Made by a program: the position numbers and the translations under genes. Positions 1-6,844 of a stretch of 6,844 bases of DNA are shown here, piece after piece. The stretch is from Gp6-AA40 sp035649395 (GTDB taxonomy: Bacteria; Acidobacteriota; Vicinamibacteria; Vicinamibacterales; UBA2999). Location: NCBI GenBank assembly GCA_035649395.1, contig DASRJR010000409.1, forward strand, positions 1-6,844, in the 5' to 3' direction. Position 1 is the first letter of the stretch. Each line of letters begins with the position of its first letter. A model generated the notes under the pieces. That model was not told where the DNA came from and did not search any database. It saw nothing but the letters and a program-made list of their open reading frames with translations.

Positions 1-1563
1 CTCTCGGGTGCGCGCGCCTTCGACGGCGCGAACACAGCCGCGATCCTGAGCGCCGTGCTCCGCGACGAGCCGAAGCCGCTCGAGCCGTCACCGCTCGCTC
101 GCCTCGTGAGCCGCTGCGTCGAAAAGGACCCGTCGCGGCGATTTCAGACGATGGCGGAGGTTCGCGACGCGTTGGAGCAGCTGAGCGCCCGACCCGAGCC
201 GACGGCCTCCTCGATCGCGGTCCTGCCGTTCGCGAACATGAGCGCGGACAAGGAGAATGAGTACTTCAGCGAGGGCTTGTCCGAGGAGATCATCAACGCC
301 CTCGCGCATATTCCCGAACTGAAGGTGACGGCGCGAACGTCGGCGTTTGCGTTTCGCGGTAAGGAACAAGACATCCGCACGATCGCCAAGGCGCTCGACG
401 TTCGGACGGTGCTGGAAGGAAGCGTTCGTCGATTCGGAAACCGGCTGCGCGTGACGGCGCAGCTGATCGACGCCGCAGATGGATATCACGTCTGGTCCGA
501 ACGCTACGACCGCGAGTTGTCGGATGTGTTCGCGATCCAGGACGAGATCGCGCAGGCGATTGCCACGGCGCTGCGCCTGACGTTGACGAAAGAAAAGGCG
601 CCGCGGCGGCCGACCGCGAACCTCGATGCCTACGAAACGTACTTGAAGGCCCGCTACTACCAATGGAAGCTGCTGCCGGAGTTCGCGGCGCGCAGCAAGG
701 CCTACTACGAGGAAGCGCTCGCGCTCGATCCGCAATTGGCGGCGGCCCACGTTGGACTCGCCCATTATTGGTTTGCGCTCGCGGCATTCAGCGCGATGGC
801 CACGCACGACGCGATGCCCATGGTTCGGGAAGGTGCGCTCAACGCGCTGCGCATCGATCCGTCGCTTCCCGAGGCACACGCGCTGCTCGGCGTCTCCGCC
901 GGTATCTACGACTACGACTGGAAAGAAGCCGCACGGCGATTCGAGTTGGCGATGGCGCGGGAGCCGGTTCCCCCCGAGGTGCGAGTGTGGTACGCCGTGT
1001 TCTATCTCTCCCCACAAGGACGGCACAACGAGGCGATCGAGCATCTCAGAACAGCGCTTCGTACCGATCCGCTCAATATCACGTTTCTCAACGGCCTCAC
1101 CGAGGTCTATGCGGCCGCGGATCAGTGGGACTTGTGTGAAACGAGCGCCAGGCAGATGGTCGATGTGGATCCCGGCTACTACGTCGGACAGATGTTCCTC
1201 GCGATGTCCATGGTGGTTCAGAAACGGTGGCCGGAAACCTTTGAGCTGTTGCAGCAGGTGCAGGCGCGCGCCGGATTCCGCAGTGCATCGTATCTCGAGC
1301 TGTTCGAGCTGATAGCGGCTCACGGCGGGTTTCGTGATCGCCTGAAGGATCTCCCAGCCCTCGAGGGTCGCCCAGTCGCGCGTTGGGACCACCTCGTCGC
1401 ACAGTTCTACCTGTTGTGCGGCCACGCCGACCGGGCTGCCAACGCGATGGAGAGCGCGCTCGACGAGCGCCACATGATGGTGGGCCGCTTTCTCGGCTGG
1501 AAACGGTGGAAGTCGAACCCGCGCTGGCCGGAGTTGGCGCGGAAGATCAACCTCCCGCAATAG
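1..1563 (+). CDS. Ser/Thr protein kinase C-lobe fused to TolB-like domain and TPRs (5' partial)
   Basis: The reading frame is open from base 1, so the true start is upstream; the GTG at 55 lies inside the kinase domain and is not the start. The 520 visible residues begin with the end of a Hanks-type kinase C-lobe (about residues 1-61), including CVEKDPSRRF (39-48), the usual subdomain XI arginine motif. A TolB/FlgO-like domain follows at about 69-198, with the family hallmarks SIAVLPF, EYFSEGLSEEIINAL, VLEGSVRR and the HVWSERYDREL stretch. The rest, about 206-500, has roughly five TPR-like helical repeats marked by 'ALxxDPxxxxAH' ends (for example EEALALDPQLAAAH). No hydrophobic segment separates the kinase from the TolB-like part, so this portion looks soluble and cytoplasmic. 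The catalytic loop and ATP site lie outside the window. The role is inferred to be signalling or assembly of a protein complex; substrate unknown. It converges on the GMC gene with a 9-bp gap. Confidence 0.93.
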   Translation, partial: LSGARAFDGANTAAILSAVLRDEPKPLEPSPLARLVSRCVEKDPSRRFQTMAEVRDALEQLSARPEPTASSIAVLPFANMSADKENEYFSEGLSEEIINALAHIPELKVTARTSAFAFRGKEQDIRTIAKALDVRTVLEGSVRRFGNRLRVTAQLIDAADGYHVWSERYDRELSDVFAIQDEIAQAIATALRLTLTKEKAPRRPTANLDAYETYLKARYYQWKLLPEFAARSKAYYEEALALDPQLAAAHVGLAHYWFALAAFSAMATHDAMPMVREGALNALRIDPSLPEAHALLGVSAGIYDYDWKEAARRFELAMAREPVPPEVRVWYAVFYLSPQGRHNEAIEHLRTALRTDPLNITFLNGLTEVYAAADQWDLCETSARQMVDVDPGYYVGQMFLAMSMVVQKRWPETFELLQQVQARAGFRSASYLELFELIAAHGGFRDRLKDLPALEGRPVARWDHLVAQFYLLCGHADRAANAMESALDERHMMVGRFLGWKRWKSNPRWPELARKINLPQ

Positions 1564-1572
1564 AGCACCATT

Positions 1573-3279
1573 TCATTTCGCGATCTCCTTCCACGCCTTG
1601 GCGAGGTGATCGGCGGTACGCCACGCCAGCGCTTGGGCGGTGAGCGTCGGATTGCGAGCGCCGCTCGTGCCCATCACTGACGCGCCGAGGACGCCGAGGT
1701 TCGGCGCCTCGTGCGAAAAGCCCCATCGGTCGAGGACGTTGGTCTCCGGATTGTTTCCCATGCGCGTGCCGCCGTAGGCGTGCGTCGTCGGTCCCATCGT
1801 GCCGATTTGCGTCTTCTCGGTCGCGATCGCACCGGCCGCCTTGTACCACTCGACCATCTTGTCCTGGACGAATGTATTGAGCCGCCGTTCGTTCTCCTTG
1901 TAGTCGGCCGTGATGCGGCAGACCGAAAAGCCCAACGGATCCTTCACCGCCGGATCGAGATCGAGGTAGTTGTCCTCGTACGGCAGCGTCGTCTTCTGCA
2001 GGTAGGCAACGTTGAAGTTGTCGGCGTTCTGCTTGATGAAGGCCTTCCATGCCGATCCCCACCGTGGCGCTCGGCCGTACGTGCTCATGCTGGCTGCGGC
2101 GATCGGCCGACGGTCGGAGTAGACCCAGAGATTACCGCCGCCGATGAAGTCGAGACCCGAATGATCGAAGTTGTCGTCGGCCCAGTTGTCGACGGCGACG
2201 CCTTGCGCCGGCAGGCCGTACCAGTTGTTCAGCGGTTTTGGAAAGAGCGCGGTGACGCCGCCGATCTGGTTGTGACTGAAGTAGTGCCGGCCGACTTGGC
2301 CGTGGTTGTTCGCCAGACCGTTCGGGAACGCTTTCGACTTGGACAGCAGCAGCATGCGAACGTTTTCGTAGACGTAGCCGGCCAGCAGCACGACGTCGGC
2401 GGGCTGAAAGTATTCGGTGCCGCCTTTGATGTAGGTCACGCCGCTGACGCGCCCGTCAGTGCCGACCTCGATCGTGGTGACGTGCGCTTCCGGAACCACG
2501 GTCAAACGCTTCGTCGCCTGCGCTTTCGGAATCGTGGTGACGGCGGTCGATCCCTTCGCGTTGATGTGACAGCCGCCTCGCGCGCAGTAGCCGTGATAGA
2601 CACAGCCACCGCGGCCCTGATAGCTGCGCGTGTTGATGGCGGCGGGGCCGGGGAACGCATGCCAGCCGAGACCGCGCGCCGCAGTCGCCATCATCTCGGT
2701 GAAGTCGGTCCCGCGCAGCGCCGGCATCGGGTACTCGCGCGAGCGTGGTCCCTCGAAGATGTTGCCACCACGATCGATCGCGCCTTTGACGTTGCCGGCC
2801 TTGCCCGACACGCCGATCTCGTATTCGACCTTGTCGTAGTACGGCTCGAGCTCGTCGAGGCCGAACGGCCAGTCTTCAACGGTGGATCCCTTCGGGACGC
2901 GCGAGGCGCCGTATCGTTTCGTCGTCTCGCTGACGACTTTGAAATCCCACGGGTTCAGCCGCCAGCTCTGGGCCCAGTAGTGCAGCGACGTTCCGCCGAC
3001 CGCGTTCATCATCGGGTGAATCGCCAGCCGCGCCGAGTACGGCGCCGACGCGTTGGGCCGGTGCGTCGGGATCTCGCGATTGGCTTTCTGAACCGCTTGG
3101 GGCCAGCCCCGGTAGTTGTTGCGCAGCTCGTCGGGGGCGAAGTCGTCGGGCCGCAGCCAGGTGCCGGCCTCGAGGCCGACCACGTCGAGGCCCGCTTGCG
3201 CGAGCGGCAGCGCGGCGACGCCGCCGGTGGCGCCCAGGCCGACGATCACGACGTTGGTCTTCGTGAGATTAACCGCCAT
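1573..3279 (-). CDS. GMC-family FAD dehydrogenase, gluconate 2-dehydrogenase-type large subunit
   Basis: This is a 568-residue flavoprotein predicted to oxidise a sugar or polyol in the periplasm and pass electrons to a cytochrome or quinone. The N-terminal Rossmann fold is clear: VIVGLGATGG with G14, G16 and G19, and E37 at the end of the second strand for the FAD ribose. A GGTSLHYW motif at 95-102 is the GMC FAD-contact region. C226, C232 and C237 form a C-x5-C-x4-C motif like the Fe-S ligands of related dehydrogenases. The C-terminal GMC domain has THAYGGTRMG, with H500 as the likely catalytic histidine, and NPTLT, with N543 as its partner. ATG 3279 is chosen because the Rossmann motif starts nine residues later; the open frame extends upstream to 3420 but only antisense-like, Arg-rich sequence is added. 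There is no signal peptide, so export by association with the Tat-bearing subunit is inferred. It overlaps that gene by 11 nt. Gluconate, glucose and glycoside 3-dehydrogenation are all possible; substrate undetermined. Confidence 0.93.
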   Translation of the reverse strand: MAVNLTKTNVVIVGLGATGGVAALPLAQAGLDVVGLEAGTWLRPDDFAPDELRNNYRGWPQAVQKANREIPTHRPNASAPYSARLAIHPMMNAVGGTSLHYWAQSWRLNPWDFKVVSETTKRYGASRVPKGSTVEDWPFGLDELEPYYDKVEYEIGVSGKAGNVKGAIDRGGNIFEGPRSREYPMPALRGTDFTEMMATAARGLGWHAFPGPAAINTRSYQGRGGCVYHGYCARGGCHINAKGSTAVTTIPKAQATKRLTVVPEAHVTTIEVGTDGRVSGVTYIKGGTEYFQPADVVLLAGYVYENVRMLLLSKSKAFPNGLANNHGQVGRHYFSHNQIGGVTALFPKPLNNWYGLPAQGVAVDNWADDNFDHSGLDFIGGGNLWVYSDRRPIAAASMSTYGRAPRWGSAWKAFIKQNADNFNVAYLQKTTLPYEDNYLDLDPAVKDPLGFSVCRITADYKENERRLNTFVQDKMVEWYKAAGAIATEKTQIGTMGPTTHAYGGTRMGNNPETNVLDRWGFSHEAPNLGVLGASVMGTSGARNPTLTAQALAWRTADHLAKAWKEIAK

Positions 3280-3940
3280 GGTGCTCGCCCCGCGTCGAGT
3301 CGGTCGCTGCGCGCGACGGTTTCTTCTTCGCAAACATGGTGTAGTCGTACGCCGACATGTGCGTCGGTGCCGGCTTCGACGCCATGCGTTGATCGTTCGG
3401 CGTGGCAGCGAGGCGCACACCGGGATAGCCGATCAGATCCCAGCCGACGAAGCGATCGTTGCCGCCGTAGAACGGATCGCCGAAGGTGCCCTGAATCGTG
3501 TGCGCGAGCATGAGGTTGAAGAATGCCGCCGACCCGCCCGGAAAACCAGTAACCGCGTTTCGCTCCATGTCGGCGAGCACGGCGTCCTGGTTCTGCGGCG
3601 AGAGTTGCGTGAACGCTGCCCCCTTGGCCGAGCGTGCATACCCATCGAGTGCGGCGAGGCCCTGGCGATACGCGTCACGCGACGCAGCGAGCGCCCCGCC
3701 GAGCGCCCGGTCGATGTAACGCGCGGCACGTGCCTCGGTCGCACCGGGCCCGTTGAAATCGGTCGGGATCAGACGCGCGACGACGGCATCGAGGACGTCG
3801 GCCTCGACCGGAGTCAGCGTCTCGAGCGGAGCGCGCGCAGGCGACGTGACCTGCGCGAGTGCGTCGATGGGAACGGCGGCGGCGGCGCCGGCCAGTCCGA
3901 CGCGCTTCAACGCGTCTCGGCGGGAAACCTGTTCGGACAT
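3269..3940 (-). CDS. Gluconate 2-dehydrogenase subunit 3-like protein with Tat signal
   Basis: This 223-residue protein is the small partner of the GMC flavoprotein encoded just downstream. Residues 6-12, SRRDALK, form a twin-arginine motif, followed by an Ala/Gly-rich hydrophobic stretch (RVGLAGAAAAVP) and a plausible cleavage site after A27-L28-A29. The mature part has the family's 'LTPVEADVLDAVVARLIP' opening, a helical middle, and a C-terminal TFGDPFYGGNDRFVGWDLIGYPG segment typical of gluconate 2-dehydrogenase subunit 3 proteins. In characterised members the folded flavoprotein-small subunit complex is exported by Tat using this signal, and the small subunit stabilises the complex; that role is inferred here. 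The ATG at 3940 has a GGAG Shine-Dalgarno six bases upstream. The 3' end overlaps the GMC start by 11 nt, consistent with coupled translation. No cytochrome c subunit gene is visible, so the electron acceptor is unknown. The 5' leader consists of the tandem hairpin array. Confidence 0.92.
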   Translation of the reverse strand: MSEQVSRRDALKRVGLAGAAAAVPIDALAQVTSPARAPLETLTPVEADVLDAVVARLIPTDFNGPGATEARAARYIDRALGGALAASRDAYRQGLAALDGYARSAKGAAFTQLSPQNQDAVLADMERNAVTGFPGGSAAFFNLMLAHTIQGTFGDPFYGGNDRFVGWDLIGYPGVRLAATPNDQRMASKPAPTHMSAYDYTMFAKKKPSRAATDSTRGEHHGG

Positions 3941-3946
3941 CGGAAT

Positions 3947-3950
3947 CTCC
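3947..3950 (-). promoter_or_regulatory. Shine-Dalgarno GGAG for the Tat subunit gene
   Basis: On the minus strand the sequence reads CCTGGAGATTCCG then ATG, which places GGAG six bases before the start at 3940. This supports the chosen start. The first hairpin of the repeat array ends only two bases upstream of this site, so folding of that hairpin in the mRNA could influence ribosome access. Confidence 0.7.
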
Positions 3951-3952
3951 AG

Positions 3953-4056
3953 GTCCGCCTGAAGGCGGACACCACATCGTCCGGCTAAAGCCGGACACTA
4001 CATCGTGCGGCTGAAGCCGGACACTACATCGTGCGGCTGAAACCGGACACTACGTA
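3953..4056. repeat. Four tandem 26-bp hairpin repeats
   Basis: Four contiguous 26-bp units lie at 3953-3978, 3979-4004, 4005-4030 and 4031-4056. Each consists of a 7-nt arm, a 4-nt loop, a second 7-nt arm and an 8-nt tail (ACCACATC, ACTACATC, ACTACATC, ACTACGTA). Unit 1 (GTCCGCCTGAAGGCGGAC) and unit 2 (GTCCGGCTAAAGCCGGAC) have perfect stems although their arms differ at position 7 and its partner, a compensatory change. Unit 3 has one stem mismatch and unit 4 has two. There are no spacers, so it is not CRISPR. I recall similar 'TAGTGTCCGGCTTTAGCCGGAC' intergenic elements being dispersed in Acidobacteriota genomes; that is memory, not something checked. The array fills nearly all the gap between the hydrolase and Tat-subunit genes. 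Possible roles are mRNA stabilisation, transcript attenuation or a REP-like mobile repeat. Confidence 0.88.
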
Positions 4057-4937
4057 CTTCTCATCAGCGGGCGAGTCAAGCAGGTCGGGCCGCCGGCGCC
4101 TTTGACGCTGATTTCCATGCCCTCGTACGCGAGCACCTCGCAGCCGGCACGCTCGAGCGCCGCGCGCGTGCGCGGATTGCCGGACAGCACGATGCACCGC
4201 CGCGGTGCGATCGCGAGCACGTTGGTGCCCATCGTCTCGAACTCGTCGTCGGGCACTTCAATCAGACGGAAGCCGCGCTGGAGCAGCCACTGGCGAAACG
4301 GCACCGGCAACAGCCGCGAGTACACGACCGCGAGGTCGTGATCGACGGGGCTGATGATCGACATCAGATGCATCACGTCGGTCGGTCCGAGCCAGTGCGG
4401 CAATGGCACCTCGATGATGTCGACGACGGATCCGAGCAGATCGTGAAGCTGACGAATGCCGGCTGCGTTCGTCCGATAGCCTCGGCCGACGAGCATCGTT
4501 TTCGCGTCGACCCAAACGACATCGCCCCCTTCAAGCGTTCCCGGCGACTGGATCCGGCCGTAGATCGGAAAGCCGCCCTCGGTCCGCAGCGCGCGTTCCT
4601 GCGCCACCGGTTCTCCCGCGCGCATCGGCTTGCCCATCTCGCACAGAATCAGCCCACGTGGACTGACGATCGACGCGTCACGCGTGTAGATCGAATCGAG
4701 CGTGGCCAGAGGGTCGCGAGGGAGCAGGAGCACGTCGCTTCCGGACGACCGCACGAGCTCCACGAAGTGCTCGAATTCGTCCACGGCTCGCGCCAGGTCG
4801 GGCGGTGCCGGGAAATTGAGCGCCTCCCACTGGCCGTCGATCGTGGACTGATCGACGAACGCGTCGCGCGGGTGTTTCATCAGCACCCGCGTCAATCGAT
4901 CGACGTCCGACAGCGCCCCGAACGTGGTCACTTCCAT
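4050..4937 (-). CDS. DDAH/arginine deiminase-superfamily guanidine-modifying hydrolase
   Basis: This 295-residue protein has the pentein-fold motifs of the amidinotransferase/arginine deiminase/DDAH superfamily: YTRDASIV (84-91) with D87 as the likely guanidinium-binding Asp, GTLEGGDV (133-140) with E136, DVMHLMS (187-193) with H190, and GGPTCLTRPL (282-291) with C286 as the nucleophile. Together E136, H190 and C286 reproduce the Glu-His-Cys catalytic set that releases an amine from a guanidino group through a thiouronium intermediate. True arginine deiminases carry H-x-D at the histidine site; here it is H-L-M, closer to dimethylarginine dimethylaminohydrolase. No signal peptide is seen, so it should be cytoplasmic. 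ATG 4937 is chosen because the conserved region begins soon after; the open frame further upstream runs antiparallel to no known motif and lies in the permease gene. The start overlaps the permease stop by 10 nt and lacks a clear Shine-Dalgarno, suggesting coupled translation. Its stop lies inside the hairpin array. The natural substrate is unknown. Confidence 0.87.
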   Translation of the reverse strand: MEVTTFGALSDVDRLTRVLMKHPRDAFVDQSTIDGQWEALNFPAPPDLARAVDEFEHFVELVRSSGSDVLLLPRDPLATLDSIYTRDASIVSPRGLILCEMGKPMRAGEPVAQERALRTEGGFPIYGRIQSPGTLEGGDVVWVDAKTMLVGRGYRTNAAGIRQLHDLLGSVVDIIEVPLPHWLGPTDVMHLMSIISPVDHDLAVVYSRLLPVPFRQWLLQRGFRLIEVPDDEFETMGTNVLAIAPRRCIVLSGNPRTRAALERAGCEVLAYEGMEISVKGAGGPTCLTRPLMRST

Positions 4938-5727
4938 CGGGTCAGGATGGTCTCGCGATCGAAGAGGCGCACAGCCAGGGCCATCAGCGCCGCATTGACG
5001 ATGACGAGGCCCCCGGCGATCGCCAGGATGACTGGTCCGGTCAGCTTGAACGCGCCCATCAACTGACTGATGAACAGCCCCACGATCGGCAGGATCACGG
5101 TGACCCCGAGCTGCTGCGCCGTGCGTGCGTCGTTCACCCGCGACGAGACGCAGACGGCCAGCTGCAGCGCCGCGAGCGCGGCGAGCGGGCCCAGCAGAAA
5201 GACGACGCCGAGCGAGCGCGGGCCGAGGATCGCCCACGCGACTCCGGGTTGCGCGAGCAGGAGCACCAACAGCAGATAGAACGCCATGCAGGCGACGCTC
5301 ATGCCGATCGAGGGCAGGAGCGATCCCAGCACCTTCGCTCCCAACAGCTCGATCGTGGTGATCGGCGTCGCCAGCAGCGGTTCCAGCGCGCGGGATTGTT
5401 TTTCGCCGACGATGCTGTTGGCCGCGACCGACATGGCACACGTGACGGGTACCAGCATGAAGATGAGCAGGAAGTACTGAAAGATGAACGCCTGGATGGC
5501 GCCTTCGGGATCGAGGGTGAGCAAGGCCGGCTGGTCGCGATACATCTCGAACGCCACTTCGATGTCGCTCGAGTCGGACAGTTTCTCGTCGGTGAGCCGA
5601 GGGATGATGATGGCGACCATCAACGGCAGCATGATCGCCACCAGGGCGACGATGACGACCGGCATGAACAGCATCGGATTGCGCCGCTGGTCGACGAGCT
5701 CCTTGCCGATGAGCGCGGTCATCCGGC

Positions 5728-5731
<4 letters not shown>
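4928..5731 (-). CDS. ABC-2 type transporter permease (NatB-like)
   Basis: A 267-residue integral membrane protein with about six hydrophobic segments: 22-44, 81-107, 134-160, 166-196, 207-227 and 231-256. An extracytoplasmic loop of about 36 residues separates the first two. The cytoplasmic stretch GEKQSRALEPLLATP (109-123) between segments 2 and 3 is the hallmark of NatB-like/ABC-2 exporters and is expected to contact the ATPase. SSRVNDARTAQQLG (196-209) is another motif typical of this subgroup. The start is GTG at 5731, which forms a GTGA overlap with the ATPase stop and has a strong GGAAGGAG upstream; the ATG at 5722 is an alternative three codons later. At 267 residues it is shorter than NatB proteins with a large extracellular domain. 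It presumably dimerises and works with the adjacent ATPase to export an unidentified substrate. The stop overlaps the next gene by 10 nt. Confidence 0.93.
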
Positions 5732-6648
<917 letters not shown>

Positions 6649-6656
6649 GGAGCTTC

Positions 6657-6687
6657 ATTGTCCCCGATCGCCGTCAGACGCGGTCAA
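6657..6687 (-). promoter_or_regulatory. Possible sigma70-type promoter for the leftward operon
   Basis: On the minus strand TTGACC (6687-6682) is followed after 19 bases by GACAAT (6662-6657). These resemble -35 and -10 boxes, but the spacer is longer than the ideal 17. Transcription would start about 2-3 bases before GTG 6648, giving a nearly leaderless mRNA, which fits the absence of a clear Shine-Dalgarno for the ATPase gene. In GC-rich DNA such matches can occur by chance, so this is a weak call. Confidence 0.25.
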
Positions 6688-6771
6688 CCGGCATCGCGAT
6701 CACCTGGAACAATACGCGCAGCGAGGGTTCTAATCGAACGACCAACCCGACTACGGGATCACAGGGCCGTG

Positions 6772-6844
6772 ATGATCGATCTCAGCTTTCGCGCGATTGG
6801 AATGGAAGTGCTCGCCCGGGAGTGGCCGGCGTTTGCCGGCGGCG
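6772..6844 (+). CDS. Possible start of a rightward gene, truncated at the window edge
   Basis: From ATG 6772 a frame of 24 codons (MIDLSFRAIGMEVLAREWPA, then FAGG) stays open to the end of the window. It would be divergent from the ABC operon, with 123 bp between the two starts. No strong Shine-Dalgarno precedes it (GGG at 6764-6766 is the only purine run nearby), and two minus-strand frames are also open over most of this short stretch. No family can be recognised. It may instead be non-coding sequence. Confidence 0.25.
   Translation, partial: MIDLSFRAIGMEVLAREWPAFAGG

Noticed and set aside
55..57. GTG 55 as the start of the kinase-like gene
   Set aside because: The frame is open from base 1 and the residues before the GTG match the kinase C-lobe pattern (ARAFDGANTAAILSAVL), so the gene begins upstream of the window.
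88..1560. A 490-codon open frame on the - strand
   Set aside because: It is antisense to the kinase/TolB-like/TPR gene and is Arg-rich without recognisable motifs.
3280..3420. N-terminal extension of the GMC protein by 47 residues
   Set aside because: The extension overlaps the Tat-subunit coding sequence in another frame and is an Arg-rich stretch; a normal Rossmann N-terminus begins at ATG 3279.
1711..3513. A 600-codon open frame on the + strand
   Set aside because: It is antisense to the GMC dehydrogenase and its partner, both recognised by clear motifs; its product is Arg/Val/Asp-rich with no domain, as expected of a shadow frame in GC-rich DNA.
3116..3988. A 290-codon + frame ending in VRLKADTT
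   Set aside because: It is antisense to the Tat-subunit gene, and its C-terminal peptide is simply a translation of the hairpin repeat. Such repeat-derived tails seem to recur in spurious annotations of related genomes.
3953..4004. Intrinsic terminator after the hydrolase gene
   Set aside because: The hairpins are GC-rich, but on the minus strand none is followed by a T-run, so a classical rho-independent terminator is not supported.
3953..4056. CRISPR array
   Set aside because: The units are directly contiguous with a 26-bp period and there are no unique spacers; no cas genes are present.
4338..5066. A 242-codon open frame on the + strand
   Set aside because: It is antisense to the DDAH-like gene and the end of the permease; low-complexity His/Arg-rich product with no family resemblance.
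4938..5441. N-terminal extension of the hydrolase frame to 5441
   Set aside because: The added residues lie out of frame inside the permease gene and are Arg/Ala-rich; the conserved pentein domain starts just after ATG 4937.

Overview
The window is GC-rich and looks like part of an Acidobacteriota chromosome, perhaps a Vicinamibacteria-type soil lineage. This placement is an inference. It rests on a Ser/Thr kinase fused to a TolB-like domain and TPRs (an architecture abundant in that phylum), a cytochrome-less pair of gluconate-dehydrogenase-type subunits, and short tandem hairpin repeats of the 'TAGTGTCCGGC' kind that I recall from those genomes. No 16S or other marker gene is present.

Layout. 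Bases 1-1563 (+) hold the C-terminal part of the kinase/TolB-like/TPR protein, whose catalytic N-terminus lies off the left edge. Its stop is 9 bp from the stop of a convergent leftward block. That block covers 6648 down to 1573 and holds five minus-strand genes: ABC exporter ATPase (6648-5728), ABC-2 permease (5731-4928), DDAH/arginine-deiminase-superfamily enzyme (4937-4050), Tat-exported gluconate 2-dehydrogenase subunit 3-like protein (3940-3269) and its GMC flavoprotein partner (3279-1573). The first three overlap by 4 and 10 nt, and the last two overlap by 11 nt. Between the two groups sits a 104-bp array of four tandem 26-bp hairpin units (3953-4056). The last 196 bp (6649-6844) hold the probable promoter region of the leftward operon and possibly the first codons of a rightward gene running off the window.

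How the genes may work together. The ATPase and permease form a NatAB-like ABC-2 exporter module. Translational coupling to a guanidine-modifying hydrolase suggests a shared job, such as handling a guanidino compound, but the substrate cannot be read from sequence. The GMC protein and the small subunit form a periplasmic FAD dehydrogenase for a sugar or polyol; the Tat signal on the small subunit would carry both across the membrane. The GMC subunit also has a three-cysteine motif resembling the [3Fe-4S] ligand set of related sugar dehydrogenases. Whether the two groups form one transcription unit or are separated by the hairpin array is the main open question.

The most unusual features are the hairpin array, which supplies the end and stop codon of the hydrolase gene and abuts the ribosome-binding site of the next gene, and the exporter-hydrolase coupling. 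I see no clear evidence of a wholly new defence or mobile system here.
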